A stretch of DNA of 12,886 nt from CAYJPK01 sp964372035 (GTDB taxonomy: Bacteria > Desulfobacterota > Desulfovibrionia > Desulfovibrionales > Desulfovibrionaceae). The notes below the pieces were generated by a model, which saw nothing but the letters and a program-made list of their open reading frames with translations, did not search any database and was not told the origin of the DNA. Made by a program: the position numbers and the translations under genes. Below, in pieces: positions 1-6,720 of the stretch (positions are counted from its first letter, which is position 1; each line of letters begins with the position of its first letter). The DNA is taken from positions 1 through 12,886 of the forward strand of contig CAYJPK010000061.1 in assembly GCA_964372035.1 (NCBI GenBank). Direction: 5' to 3'.

Positions 1-154
1 CTAAATAGTCGAAGCTGAAAAAGTCATTTTCAATGTCTTTTTCAAAAAGCTGGCTTAGCTACTTTTATTTTTTAATTACATAATACTCAAGTTTTGTGTT
101 GATGATAAAATATTCATTTAATGATATTTAGCCTTACACAAACTATACACACTG

Positions 155-228
155 TTTGCGGTTTTAGAATATTGCAAAATGGATATGAGATTTTGCAGTT
201 AGTTTGTGCAATATTTTAAAACCGCAAA
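155..228. repeat. 22-bp near-perfect inverted repeat
   Basis: The arms are 155-176 and 207-228. They are complementary over 22 positions with one exception, which would be a G-U pair in RNA. The 30-nt interior contains a smaller pair, GCAAAAT (174-180) with ATTTTGC (190-196). A competing 9-bp pair joins CACAAACTA (137-145) to TAGTTTGTG (200-208). No T-run follows on either strand, so this is not a standard Rho-independent terminator. Confidence 0.75.
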
Positions 229-237
229 TGTTTAGGT

Positions 238-388
238 TTTTAACGGTTTTGTGAAGCTTTTCAGATTTTTGGATTTGCATAAGGCAAAATTTATTTTTCT
301 GCGTAAGCGTACTTGAGTACGTGCGTACAAGAAAAATAAATTTTAACGCCATGCAAAACAAAAAGATAAAGCCACAAAACCGTTAAAA
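238..388. repeat. Long imperfect inverted repeat (about 150 nt hairpin)
   Basis: The outer arms 238-253 and 373-388 are perfectly complementary over 16 bp (TTTTAACGGTTTTGTG). Inward, the pairing continues with small bulges: the GCTTT segment, a TTTTTG segment, TTTGCAT near 274-280 with ATGCAAA at 351-357, and a 15-bp block AAAATTTATTTTTCT (286-300) against its complement at 330-344. The centre holds a 14-nt palindrome at 308-321 (arms CGTACT and AGTACG). The whole could fold into one long rod. It may be a small mobile repeat, a stable RNA or the 3' region of the larA transcript. No coding is supported. Confidence 0.7.
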
Positions 389-453
389 TATAAAATAAAA
401 AAACAAAACAAATAAAAACAATACAAAACTAAGCAAACAAAGCATAAAAAAAT

Positions 454-489
454 AAAAAGCCGTAAGACCCTAAAACCTTACGACTTTTT
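454..489 (-). terminator. Rho-independent terminator of the kdgT-larA operon
   Basis: Stem 454-466 with 477-489: AAAAAG plus CGTAAG on one side, CTTACG plus CTTTTT on the other, with one C/A mismatch and a 10-nt loop. Read on the minus strand, the stem is followed by a T-rich run. It sits 38 nt past the larA stop codon. Confidence 0.8.
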
Positions 490-526
490 AAATTAATCCC
501 CATTAACTACTTATAGTAAATAATCT

Positions 527-1789
527 TTACTTAACATAAGGAATAGTCAAAGGTCCTAGCGGAAGAACAGCTATGCGAGGCTCTTCTTCAGAATTATCAA
601 TTAATTCTTTAAGCTTTGCATTAATATCATGACAAGGCTTAAACATAGCATCTTCAACAGTTTCATCATCTAATAAACTATAAATGTAACAGTTAGCTTT
701 TGTTTGAATAAGGGCTTGCTTTTGCACTTGCCACTGGTCAAACATGCTAAAACTACTATCATTAATCATTTCAAGAAGTTCTTCTGGAGTTTTCTTCATT
801 TTGAGGATTTTTGCATAATTACCATGATTTGGCACACCATCAGAACATTCACACGCACTAATAATTGTGCCACCCTCTTTAATTATTTCAGCAGCTGCAC
901 TAAAACCTTTAACGCTTTGGTATAGGTTTTGATCAAGTGGATAGCCAGAATTTGTTGTAATAACAATATCAAATGCGTCATCAACACCTGTCATTGCATG
1001 TTCTTTTACAAATGCACAACCTGCTCTATGCGCAGCAATGATTTCACCCGCAAAAACATTAGTAATTTCTTTTTTAGAATTTAATGTCACATTTAACATG
1101 AAATCTGGCTTTGCCATAAGGCAATTTTGAGTAGCAGCATCTTGTAAAATATTACCCTCAATCAAGCCCCATGTGCTATTTTTGTCACCAATCATTTGTG
1201 CATTATGGAAGTCTACAATAGTTTTAATGCCTGAAATACCAGGATTAATTCCCTTTGGACCACCTGAAAAACCTGCAAAAAAATGCGGTTCAATAAAGCC
1301 TGTTACGATTTTAAAACTGCACTCAAGGTATGATTTGTTAATATAAACATCTGAACCATAAGTATTTGTTCCAACATGCACTAATTCATTATCATCAAAG
1401 CTATCATGATTAAGAATTTTGTAATTATCAACAATATCTTGACTAAGCATGGTGATTAATTCATCACGTGTGTTAGCACGGTGCGAACCAACACCATTAA
1501 TGATTAAAAAATTCTCTGCCTTAACATGGCTTAATTCTTCAATAATCCACGGTACAAGCTTATGATTAGGTGTTGGACGTGTCATATCAGAAATAACAAT
1601 CGCAACAGTATCATCAGCTTTTACCATATCTTTGAGTGGCTTTGAATTAATCGGCTCTCGCATAGCCTTTTGCACAGCTTCTTTATCATTTTTAAGCCCA
1701 TCAAAGTGAGTAGGCTCTAAAATAACAGCATATTCTGGAACTTCAATTTCAAGTCCATTTTTGCCATATGCTAAATCAACTTTTTTCAT
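527..1789 (-). CDS. larA: LarA-family nickel-dependent 2-hydroxyacid racemase/epimerase
   Basis: The protein has 420 residues, about the usual LarA length. LarA enzymes racemise or epimerise 2-hydroxyacids at C2 by hydride transfer through a nickel-pincer nucleotide cofactor, in the cytoplasm. Residues known to matter in Lactobacillus plantarum LarA all have counterparts at an offset of 4-5: R71 (DMTRPTP), H103 (GSHR), H169 and K179 in the signature stretch EPHFFAGFSGGPKG (167-180), H195, Q291 and K294 (LYQSVKG), and W353. The ATG at 1789 lies 5 nt after the kdgT stop, with an AAGG (1799-1802, minus sense) overlapping the end of kdgT, so the two are co-transcribed and probably translationally coupled. 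The family covers lactate, malate, phenyllactate and gluconate-type substrates, so the true substrate is open. The KdgT-like permease next door favours a sugar acid. larB, larC and larE are not in the window. Confidence 0.9.
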   Translation of the reverse strand: MKKVDLAYGKNGLEIEVPEYAVILEPTHFDGLKNDKEAVQKAMREPINSKPLKDMVKADDTVAIVISDMTRPTPNHKLVPWIIEELSHVKAENFLIINGVGSHRANTRDELITMLSQDIVDNYKILNHDSFDDNELVHVGTNTYGSDVYINKSYLECSFKIVTGFIEPHFFAGFSGGPKGINPGISGIKTIVDFHNAQMIGDKNSTWGLIEGNILQDAATQNCLMAKPDFMLNVTLNSKKEITNVFAGEIIAAHRAGCAFVKEHAMTGVDDAFDIVITTNSGYPLDQNLYQSVKGFSAAAEIIKEGGTIISACECSDGVPNHGNYAKILKMKKTPEELLEMINDSSFSMFDQWQVQKQALIQTKANCYIYSLLDDETVEDAMFKPCHDINAKLKELIDNSEEEPRIAVLPLGPLTIPYVK

Positions 1790-1794
1790 ATAAT

Positions 1795-2775
1795 TTAACC
1801 TTGCTGTGCAGTTTCAGGACCTTTACCAATAGGATAAATGCCTTTACTTACTTGATATTTATTCATAAGAACAACTAAAACAGGACATAAAACAGCAGTT
1901 GTAATTGTGGAAGCTGCAACTTGAGCTGTTGCTTCGGCTACTAAGCCTTGCAAACTAGGATCTGCAAGTGCAATAGCTGCCGGAGTTCCAACAGCATTAC
2001 CAGCTGTTGAACCTTCAGCACAACCAGCAATAGCGTTACGCTCACCACATAATCTAAGGGCAAAATAACCACCTAAACCAGTTAATACTACAGTCATAAC
2101 ACCAAGTAATACGCCAGCAGGTCCAGCTTTAACAACGCTAAAGAAGTCCATACCAGCACCAAGTGAAAATGCAAAGAAAGGAATTAAAATACGCTCGCCT
2201 TGAGCTAAAAATTTACGCATTTCAGGGTCAAGATTACCTAAAATCATACCAATTGCAATCGGAACTAAAACAGCAATAAATGCCATGATTGGAATATTTG
2301 CAAGACCTGATGCACCAAGAGCAACCATAGTAAAGAACGGTCCGTCATTGATAGATAAAACAGAAACAGCGCCAACATCAGTATCATCGCCATACTCACC
2401 TGTTAAAGCAACATATAAACCACCATTTGAGTTTGTCATCGCTGCAATAATTGCAAGTGGAGTTAAGCCAAAAAGACCAAGTTCAGGCGAAAGATGAGCT
2501 ACAGATAAACCAATGCCAACACCAATTGCATATTTCGCAATAGTGATAATAATACCTTTTTTAAGCGCCTTTGGTGCTGTACTCATACTCATTTGAGATC
2601 CCATACAGAATAAGAAACAACCAATTAAAGGTAATGCACCATTTTTAAAAAGAGCTGTTGTAAAGCCACCAATTTGTAATGACGCAGGAGCAAAAGTGTT
2701 AATAAGAGCACCTAAAATCAAAGGTACAACCATCATACCGCCAGGGATTTTTTCAATCGACTGTTTAATCCTCAT
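1795..2775 (-). CDS. kdgT: KdgT-family 2-keto-3-deoxygluconate permease
   Basis: This inner-membrane permease has 326 residues (E. coli KdgT has 327). The family imports 2-keto-3-deoxygluconate by proton symport. The N-terminus IKQSIEKIPGGMM (3-15) nearly matches E. coli KdgT. Other shared motifs are the TNGG-like MTNSNGGLY (113-121), GNLDPEMRKF (180-189) and IPFFAFSLG (198-206). Hydrophobic segments cover most of the chain, consistent with about ten helices. I chose the ATG at 2775, not an in-frame TTG four codons upstream: GGAGG (2781-2785, minus sense) lies 5 nt before this ATG and would fall inside the longer reading, and the E. coli protein starts at the same place. It is the first gene of the operon with larA. 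In this context the substrate could be another 2-keto or 2-hydroxy sugar acid. Confidence 0.9.
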   Translation of the reverse strand: MRIKQSIEKIPGGMMVVPLILGALINTFAPASLQIGGFTTALFKNGALPLIGCFLFCMGSQMSMSTAPKALKKGIIITIAKYAIGVGIGLSVAHLSPELGLFGLTPLAIIAAMTNSNGGLYVALTGEYGDDTDVGAVSVLSINDGPFFTMVALGASGLANIPIMAFIAVLVPIAIGMILGNLDPEMRKFLAQGERILIPFFAFSLGAGMDFFSVVKAGPAGVLLGVMTVVLTGLGGYFALRLCGERNAIAGCAEGSTAGNAVGTPAAIALADPSLQGLVAEATAQVAASTITTAVLCPVLVVLMNKYQVSKGIYPIGKGPETAQQG

Positions 2776-2807
2776 AAGAACCTCCAAATAGTTTATTAAT
2801 TCTCTGT

Positions 2808-2836
2808 ACTATACTAAAATACAAGTTGTCAATCAA
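2808..2836 (-). promoter_or_regulatory. Candidate kdgT-larA promoter
   Basis: On the minus strand, TTGATT (2831-2836) and TATAGT (2808-2813) are separated by exactly 17 nt. Transcription would start near 2800, giving a leader of about 25 nt before the kdgT ATG. The -10 lies inside ACTATAC (2808-2814), whose inverted copy GTATAGT occurs at 2851-2857. This spacing could suit a repressor or activator, but that is inference. Confidence 0.45.
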
Positions 2837-2912
2837 AATTACTTTTTTTCGTATAGTTTTACTATTTTACTACAACAATCAGTATCATTGTTATATATTT
2901 TTCATCATGGAC

Positions 2913-2953
2913 TAAAAAAAAAGCATTATACCTTAATTAAAAAGTATAATGCT
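2913..2953 (-). terminator. Terminator of the pstS-pstC-pstA-phoU operon
   Basis: A perfect 10-bp stem, AGCATTATAC (2922-2931) with GTATAATGCT (2944-2953), has a 12-nt loop. On the minus strand it is followed immediately by a run of T (the A-run at 2914-2921). It sits 33 nt past the phoU stop and separates this operon from the kdgT promoter. Confidence 0.88.
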
Positions 2954-2986
2954 ATTTTATAATAAACAAAATGAAAAGTTTTAAAA

Positions 2987-3655
2987 TTATTTAGATTTTT
3001 TATGTTTGATACTTACACCATCTACCATAAAGAAGGTGTGTTCCGCAATATTTTGCGCTCTTCTATAAATTCTATCAAGAGCTCTGGCAATCATTGTTGA
3101 ATGCATACTATTCCAAGGATCAGCACTATTATCAACAACACATTCCATAATTCTATGCATAAGATTTAATATTAATTTATTATTAGCCTTATCGCTGTTG
3201 CAAACTTCAAGTGCTAAGTCTTTATTGCCCTCTTGAAAAGATGCAATGGCTTTTTCATAACTTTCTTTTGCATGTTTTGCATAAGCAGTTAGTTCCTCAG
3301 AAAAAGCAGTTCCAGCTTTTTCATTCATTAAAATGAGTTGCTTTGCAATATACACAGACTCATCACCAATACGCTCAAGATCAAGCACCATACGAAGTGA
3401 AGTAACAACAAAACGTAAATCACGTGCAACTGGCTGTGCTCTCGCTAAGATATTAAGTGCATCTTCATCAATTTGATTTTCCATTTCATCAATATCACTA
3501 TCATCTCTAAGCACAAGCTTAGCTGCTTCTAAATCATGTTTTGCAAGCGCAATATATGCATTTTCAAGTACCTGCTGAGTTTTAGCAGACATTGTTAGTA
3601 ATTTAATACGTAAATCTTCAAGCATTTGGTGCAAATAATTTTCATGTGTACTCAT
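2987..3655 (-). CDS. phoU: PhoU phosphate-signalling regulator
   Basis: PhoU is a cytoplasmic helical-bundle protein that links the Pst transporter to PhoR and restrains the Pho response when phosphate is plentiful. With the start used here it has 222 residues. It shows the two-repeat PhoU pattern: repeat 1 carries an acidic stretch (SDIDEMENQIDEDAL, 53-67) and DLERIGDESVYIA (92-104); repeat 2 carries RALDRIYRRAQNIAEHTFF (191-209). In repeat 2 the usual acidic metal-ligand position of the RIADH-type motif is replaced by arginines. I prefer the ATG at 3655 to an upstream ATG at 3694: TCCTC at 3661-3665 (GAGGA in minus sense) is 5 nt before it, and the longer reading would overlap the end of pstA by 26 nt. 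It is the last gene of the operon, 13 nt after pstA, with no pstB between them. Confidence 0.93.
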   Translation of the reverse strand: MSTHENYLHQMLEDLRIKLLTMSAKTQQVLENAYIALAKHDLEAAKLVLRDDSDIDEMENQIDEDALNILARAQPVARDLRFVVTSLRMVLDLERIGDESVYIAKQLILMNEKAGTAFSEELTAYAKHAKESYEKAIASFQEGNKDLALEVCNSDKANNKLILNLMHRIMECVVDNSADPWNSMHSTMIARALDRIYRRAQNIAEHTFFMVDGVSIKHKKSK

Positions 3656-3668
3656 AAACTTCCTCAAA

Positions 3669-4535
3669 CTATCGTTTTTGTTGTAATCTATCACGAATAA
3701 TGATAGCCAATAAATTCATACCTAGTACAACTACAATTAAAACAAGAGCTGTACCATATTGCAATGGACGTGTTTGCTCAATTTCAGTTCCAGCAGTCGC
3801 AAGAACATAAATATGATATGGCAAAGACATAACAGAACTAAAAATTGAATCTGGCATTTGCGGAGTAAAAAAGACTGCCGCTGTATACATAATAGCCGCA
3901 GTTTCACCAGCAGCACGAGCAAGCCCTAAAATAGCACCAGTCAACATGCCTGGAATAGATGCAGGCAAAACTACTCGCATAATAGTTTGGCTTTTTGTTG
4001 CACCAAGTGCATATGAAGCTTCACGCCACATATCAGGTACAGTACGAAGTGCTTCTTCCGAAGTATTGATAATAATTGGTAAACTAAGAACAGCCAAGGT
4101 TAAAACACCTGACAAAATACTTACACCAAGATCTAAAAATGTAACAAAAAAAGCAAGACCGAATAAGCCAAATACAACAGATGGAACACCAGCTAAGTTA
4201 CTAATAGCTAAACGAACATAGCGAGCATAGGTGCTTTTACGTCCATATTCATATAAATAAACAGCTGTTGCAACTCCAAGTGGAAATGCAACAAGCATTG
4301 AACCAAATGCTAACACAGCCGTCCCAACAATACAAGGTAAAATTCCGCCTTGTGTCATCATATTCCTAGGAGCTTCTGTCAAAAATTCAATACTAATAGA
4401 AGACATGCCGTTATAAGCTAAAAATAAACAGATGCCTACAAGAGCCATGATATTAATAAATGCTGCCAAGCGAAGCATCAAAAAAGCGAAGCCTTCAACA
4501 TTTTTTCTTTTTTGATTTAATTTTGATATTTGCAT
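3669..4535 (-). CDS. pstA: Phosphate ABC transporter permease PstA
   Basis: This 288-residue inner-membrane subunit forms the phosphate channel with PstC. Hydrophobic segments lie at about 18-41, 66-95, 113-135, 137-158, 198-222 and 262-282, as expected for six helices. The EAA loop that docks on the ATPase is REASYALGATKSQTIMRVVL (171-190), and the GETA motif at 210-213 is typical of the family. Translation starts 41 nt after the pstC stop, with TCCT at 4541-4544 (AGGA in minus sense) 5 nt before the ATG. In most organisms pstB follows directly. Here phoU follows and pstB lies in the divergent operon. Confidence 0.96.
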   Translation of the reverse strand: MQISKLNQKRKNVEGFAFLMLRLAAFINIMALVGICLFLAYNGMSSISIEFLTEAPRNMMTQGGILPCIVGTAVLAFGSMLVAFPLGVATAVYLYEYGRKSTYARYVRLAISNLAGVPSVVFGLFGLAFFVTFLDLGVSILSGVLTLAVLSLPIIINTSEEALRTVPDMWREASYALGATKSQTIMRVVLPASIPGMLTGAILGLARAAGETAAIMYTAAVFFTPQMPDSIFSSVMSLPYHIYVLATAGTEIEQTRPLQYGTALVLIVVVLGMNLLAIIIRDRLQQKR

Positions 4536-4576
4536 AATAATCCTATCTAAATCAGAACAATCTGAGTTAATAAATT

Positions 4577-5461
4577 TTATAATCCAGATGAACCAGCCAT
4601 CTTATGCTTTTCAGTGATTCTAAAGGCAATCATATTAAAAGCGAGAGTAAAGAGAAAAAGAACTAAGCCAATGGCAAATAATGCATAATAATGGCTACCT
4701 CTAAAAGGAGCTTCAGCCATTTCAGCTGCAATAGATGCCGGCATTGGGCGTACTGGGTCAAAAATAGAAATAGGAATAATACTTGCTCCACCAGCAACCA
4801 TAAGCACAACCATTGTTTCACCAATAGCACGTGACATACCAAGCATAACAGCTGTACCAATACCTGATAAAGCAGATGGAATAACAACCTTAATCAAAGT
4901 TTCAAAACGTGTAGCACCTAAGGCAAGCGAAGCTTCACGCAAAGTTCTAGGCACAGAAAATAAAGCATCTTCTGCAACAGAACAAATCGTAGGAACACTC
5001 ATAAAAGCAAGCATTAAAGCCGCATTAAACAAGGTTAAGCCAGTTGCAAGGTTAAATGTTTCTTGTAAAAATGGAGCAACAATAACCATACCAAAAAATC
5101 CAATAACAACAGACGGTAAAGCTGCTAATAACTCCACAAAAGGTTTAACAATACGTCTTGTTGTACTGTGAGCAATTTCAGTTAAGTAGCTAGCAGTCAT
5201 AATTCCAAGAGGAACTGCCATTGCAGAAGCTAAAAGAGTAACTGCAATTGATGCTGCCATAAGTGGCAAAATACCAAAATCAGCTGGATCATCAGTTGGG
5301 TACCAATCCATTCCAAAAAGAAATTTTGTAAATGGGTATTCCGCAAAAATTGGTAAACCTTCCATAACTAAAAAAAGCATTATGCCTAGCAGGCATAATA
5401 AACACGAAAAAGCCACTGTGGCTAGAGAAATTTTTATAAAATTTTCTTTTTGTTGCTTCAT
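4577..5461 (-). CDS. pstC: Phosphate ABC transporter permease PstC
   Basis: This 294-residue inner-membrane permease partners PstA. Hydrophobic segments fall at about 10-33, 63-94, 110-132, 142-160, 198-225 and 257-281. The EAA loop is REASLALGATRFETLIKVVI (175-194), and the GETM motif is at 214-217. PstC and PstA are recognisably paralogous, and PstC is told apart by its longer first periplasmic loop (residues 34-62) and its place directly after pstS. No strong Shine-Dalgarno sequence precedes the ATG at 5461, unlike every other gene of the operon, which may lower its translation relative to pstS. Confidence 0.95.
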   Translation of the reverse strand: MKQQKENFIKISLATVAFSCLLCLLGIMLFLVMEGLPIFAEYPFTKFLFGMDWYPTDDPADFGILPLMAASIAVTLLASAMAVPLGIMTASYLTEIAHSTTRRIVKPFVELLAALPSVVIGFFGMVIVAPFLQETFNLATGLTLFNAALMLAFMSVPTICSVAEDALFSVPRTLREASLALGATRFETLIKVVIPSALSGIGTAVMLGMSRAIGETMVVLMVAGGASIIPISIFDPVRPMPASIAAEMAEAPFRGSHYYALFAIGLVLFLFTLAFNMIAFRITEKHKMAGSSGL

Positions 5462-5682
5462 AAAATAAGACCAACACTTATTTGAATATTAATGTTTTAG
5501 GCTGTATTTCCAAATTAAGAAATTTTGTGGAATTTTCAACAAAAATGGATTTTTACCAAGAGGAAAAAATTTATTTTTTGGCAGAAAAAAAGCAAAAGAA
5601 TTAATTTAAAAACTTAGCCTAGTTTAGCAAAAGGGCAATAACCCTCTTGCTAAACTCTCATGACTATAAGTAATCTAACTTA
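5462..5682 (-). other. pstS-pstC intergenic spacer with candidate internal promoter
   Basis: The spacer is 221 nt, far longer than the other gaps in this operon. Its upstream part holds the hairpin listed separately at 5622-5655. Nearer pstC, on the minus strand, TTGAAA (5534-5539) and TAATTT (5512-5517) are 16 nt apart and could be a weak internal promoter. No Pho-box-like repeat was found in the spacer. Confidence 0.35.
5622..5655 (-). terminator. Hairpin after pstS (attenuator or 3'-end stabiliser)
   Basis: A 14-bp stem (5622-5635 with 5642-5655) has one A/C mismatch and a 6-nt loop. It begins 27 nt past the pstS stop. On the minus strand the T-run comes only about 9 nt after the stem, so termination is probably partial. 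Such a hairpin commonly lets the binding protein be made in excess over the permease. That role is inferred here. Confidence 0.6.
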
Positions 5683-6501
5683 TTATTTTACAGGAACAAA
5701 TCCAACTTGGCTAACTGCTTTTTGACCTTTATTTGGATCAAGTAAGAAAGCAATGAAGTCACCGATTGTGCCTGTTGGTTGACCTTTTGTGAAAACATAA
5801 AGGTCACGTGCTAAAGGCCATTTTCTTGAAGCAGCATTTTCAGCAGTTGGCATAACACCTGCGATTGATAAAGCTTTTACAGAATCGTTTACATAACCGA
5901 TACCGATGTAACCAATAGCATTTTTGTTTTTAGAAATTTCTTGAACTACAGCACCGTTAGAAGCTTGAGTTAAAGCACGTGGAGAAACTCTTTTCTTTTT
6001 CATAACAAGGTCAGCCCATGTTTCATATGTACCTGATGAAGTATCACGTGACATAACTGCAATAGGCATATCTTCGCCACCAAGCTCTTTCCAGTTAGTA
6101 ACTTTACCTTGGAAAATTGCACTAAGTTGATCAATTGTTAAATCTTTAACTGGGTTAGCAGGATTTACTACAGGAATTAAAGCATCAATTGCAACTACAA
6201 TGCGGTTTGGCTCAATACCTTTGCTTTTAGCAAGTTTAACTTCTTTATCTTTAATATCACGTGAAGCCATAGCAATATCAGTAGCATTTTCAGCTAAAGC
6301 TTTAATGCCATTACCAGAACCTGTGCCTGATAATTCCATAACAACATTTGGGTTTGCAGCCATGTAAGACTCAACAGCGCTTTGCATAATAGGAAGAACT
6401 GTTGTTGAACCATTAATATTGATGGTTTCTTTTGCATTTGCACTAAAACCAAACATAGACATCATTGCACACATTGCTAAAACTAAATAAATCTTTTTCA
6501 T
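5683..6501 (-). CDS. pstS: Periplasmic phosphate-binding protein PstS
   Basis: PstS captures phosphate in the periplasm and delivers it to PstC-PstA. The 272-residue precursor starts with a classical signal peptide (KK, then a hydrophobic core) and a likely cleavage site after ANA at residue 23. The only early cysteine (residue 11) lacks a lipobox, so it is probably soluble. Ligand-site motifs are visible: NGSTTVLP (30-37), SGTGSGNGIKAL (58-69), ASRD (79-82) and SRDTSSGTYE (151-160). It ends in the usual QVGFVPV. A strong GGGAG (6509-6513, minus sense) lies 7 nt before the ATG. It leads the minus-strand operon directly behind a Pho-box-like element, as expected for the most strongly phosphate-controlled gene. 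Confidence 0.96.
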   Translation of the reverse strand: MKKIYLVLAMCAMMSMFGFSANAKETININGSTTVLPIMQSAVESYMAANPNVVMELSGTGSGNGIKALAENATDIAMASRDIKDKEVKLAKSKGIEPNRIVVAIDALIPVVNPANPVKDLTIDQLSAIFQGKVTNWKELGGEDMPIAVMSRDTSSGTYETWADLVMKKKRVSPRALTQASNGAVVQEISKNKNAIGYIGIGYVNDSVKALSIAGVMPTAENAASRKWPLARDLYVFTKGQPTGTIGDFIAFLLDPNKGQKAVSQVGFVPVK

Positions 6502-6533
6502 TTTTTTACTCCCGTAAAAGTTTCGATAGATGC

Positions 6534-6589
6534 AAGATAAAAAAGCTTTGTTACAGTTTTGTTACAGGCAAAACAAAGAATTGTTACAA
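6534..6589 (-). promoter_or_regulatory. Pho-box promoter of pstS
   Basis: Read on the minus strand, CTGTAAC occurs at 6561-6567 and again at 6550-6556, separated by AAAA, giving the 7+4+7 layout of a PhoB box (E. coli units are CTGTCAT-like). A third unit, TTGTAAC, lies exactly two 11-bp periods further upstream at 6583-6589. Exactly 10 nt after the proximal unit comes TATCTT (6534-6539), a plausible -10, which is the spacing expected when PhoB replaces a -35. The predicted leader is about 26 nt. Confidence 0.75.
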
Positions 6590-6646
6590 AGCATGTTTTT
6601 TGTGACTTTTATATATAAGACACTGAAATAACATATTTTATAATTT

Positions 6647-6696
6647 TTGTAACAAAATTGTAACATTTTGTTGTTGATTTTGACACATTATATTAT
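6647..6696 (+). promoter_or_regulatory. Pho-box promoter of phoB-phoR-pstB
   Basis: On the plus strand TTGTAAC occurs at 6647-6653 and 6658-6664, separated by AAAA, the same 11-bp period as the pstS box. A candidate -10, TATTAT, lies at 6691-6696, with a weak -35-like TTGTTG 17 nt upstream (6668-6673). A TTGACA at 6680-6685 is too close to any -10 to be used. The repeat pair is clear, but the exact core promoter is less certain than for pstS. Confidence 0.65.
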
Positions 6697-6720
6697 TATT
6701 TAAGTTGTGAGGTATATTTT

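Larger units (their letters stand above)
1..526. other. Gene-free region with nested inverted repeats
   Basis: I see no convincing gene here. The only open frame of any length (65 codons, minus strand, 164-361) runs through the inverted repeats, has no Shine-Dalgarno sequence I can recognise and looks low-complexity. The stretch holds a small hairpin at 17-43 (GAAAAAG pairing with CTTTTTC, then CATT with AATG), two long imperfect inverted repeats at 155-228 and 238-388, an A-rich tract almost without G at about 389-458, and the terminator of the minus-strand operon at 454-489. No tRNA, rRNA or known riboswitch was recognised. Confidence 0.6.

Noticed and set aside
17..43. Hairpin near the left edge as a terminator of an upstream gene
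   Set aside because: The stem is AT-rich and no T-run follows on either strand.
164..361. 65-codon minus-strand ORF as a small gene
   Set aside because: It is read entirely through the two inverted repeats, has no recognisable Shine-Dalgarno sequence and no recognisable domain; the DNA structure explains the sequence better than coding.
704..925. 73-codon plus-strand ORF opposite larA
   Set aside because: It lies fully inside larA on the opposite strand; larA is clearly the real gene.
5292..5477. Minus-strand ORF overlapping the start of pstC as an upstream gene
   Set aside because: It is a frame-shifted reading of the pstC 5' end and has no independent support.
6680..6685. Perfect TTGACA as the phoB -35
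   Set aside because: The AT-rich -10 candidates are only 5-8 nt downstream and nothing suitable lies at 16-18 nt.
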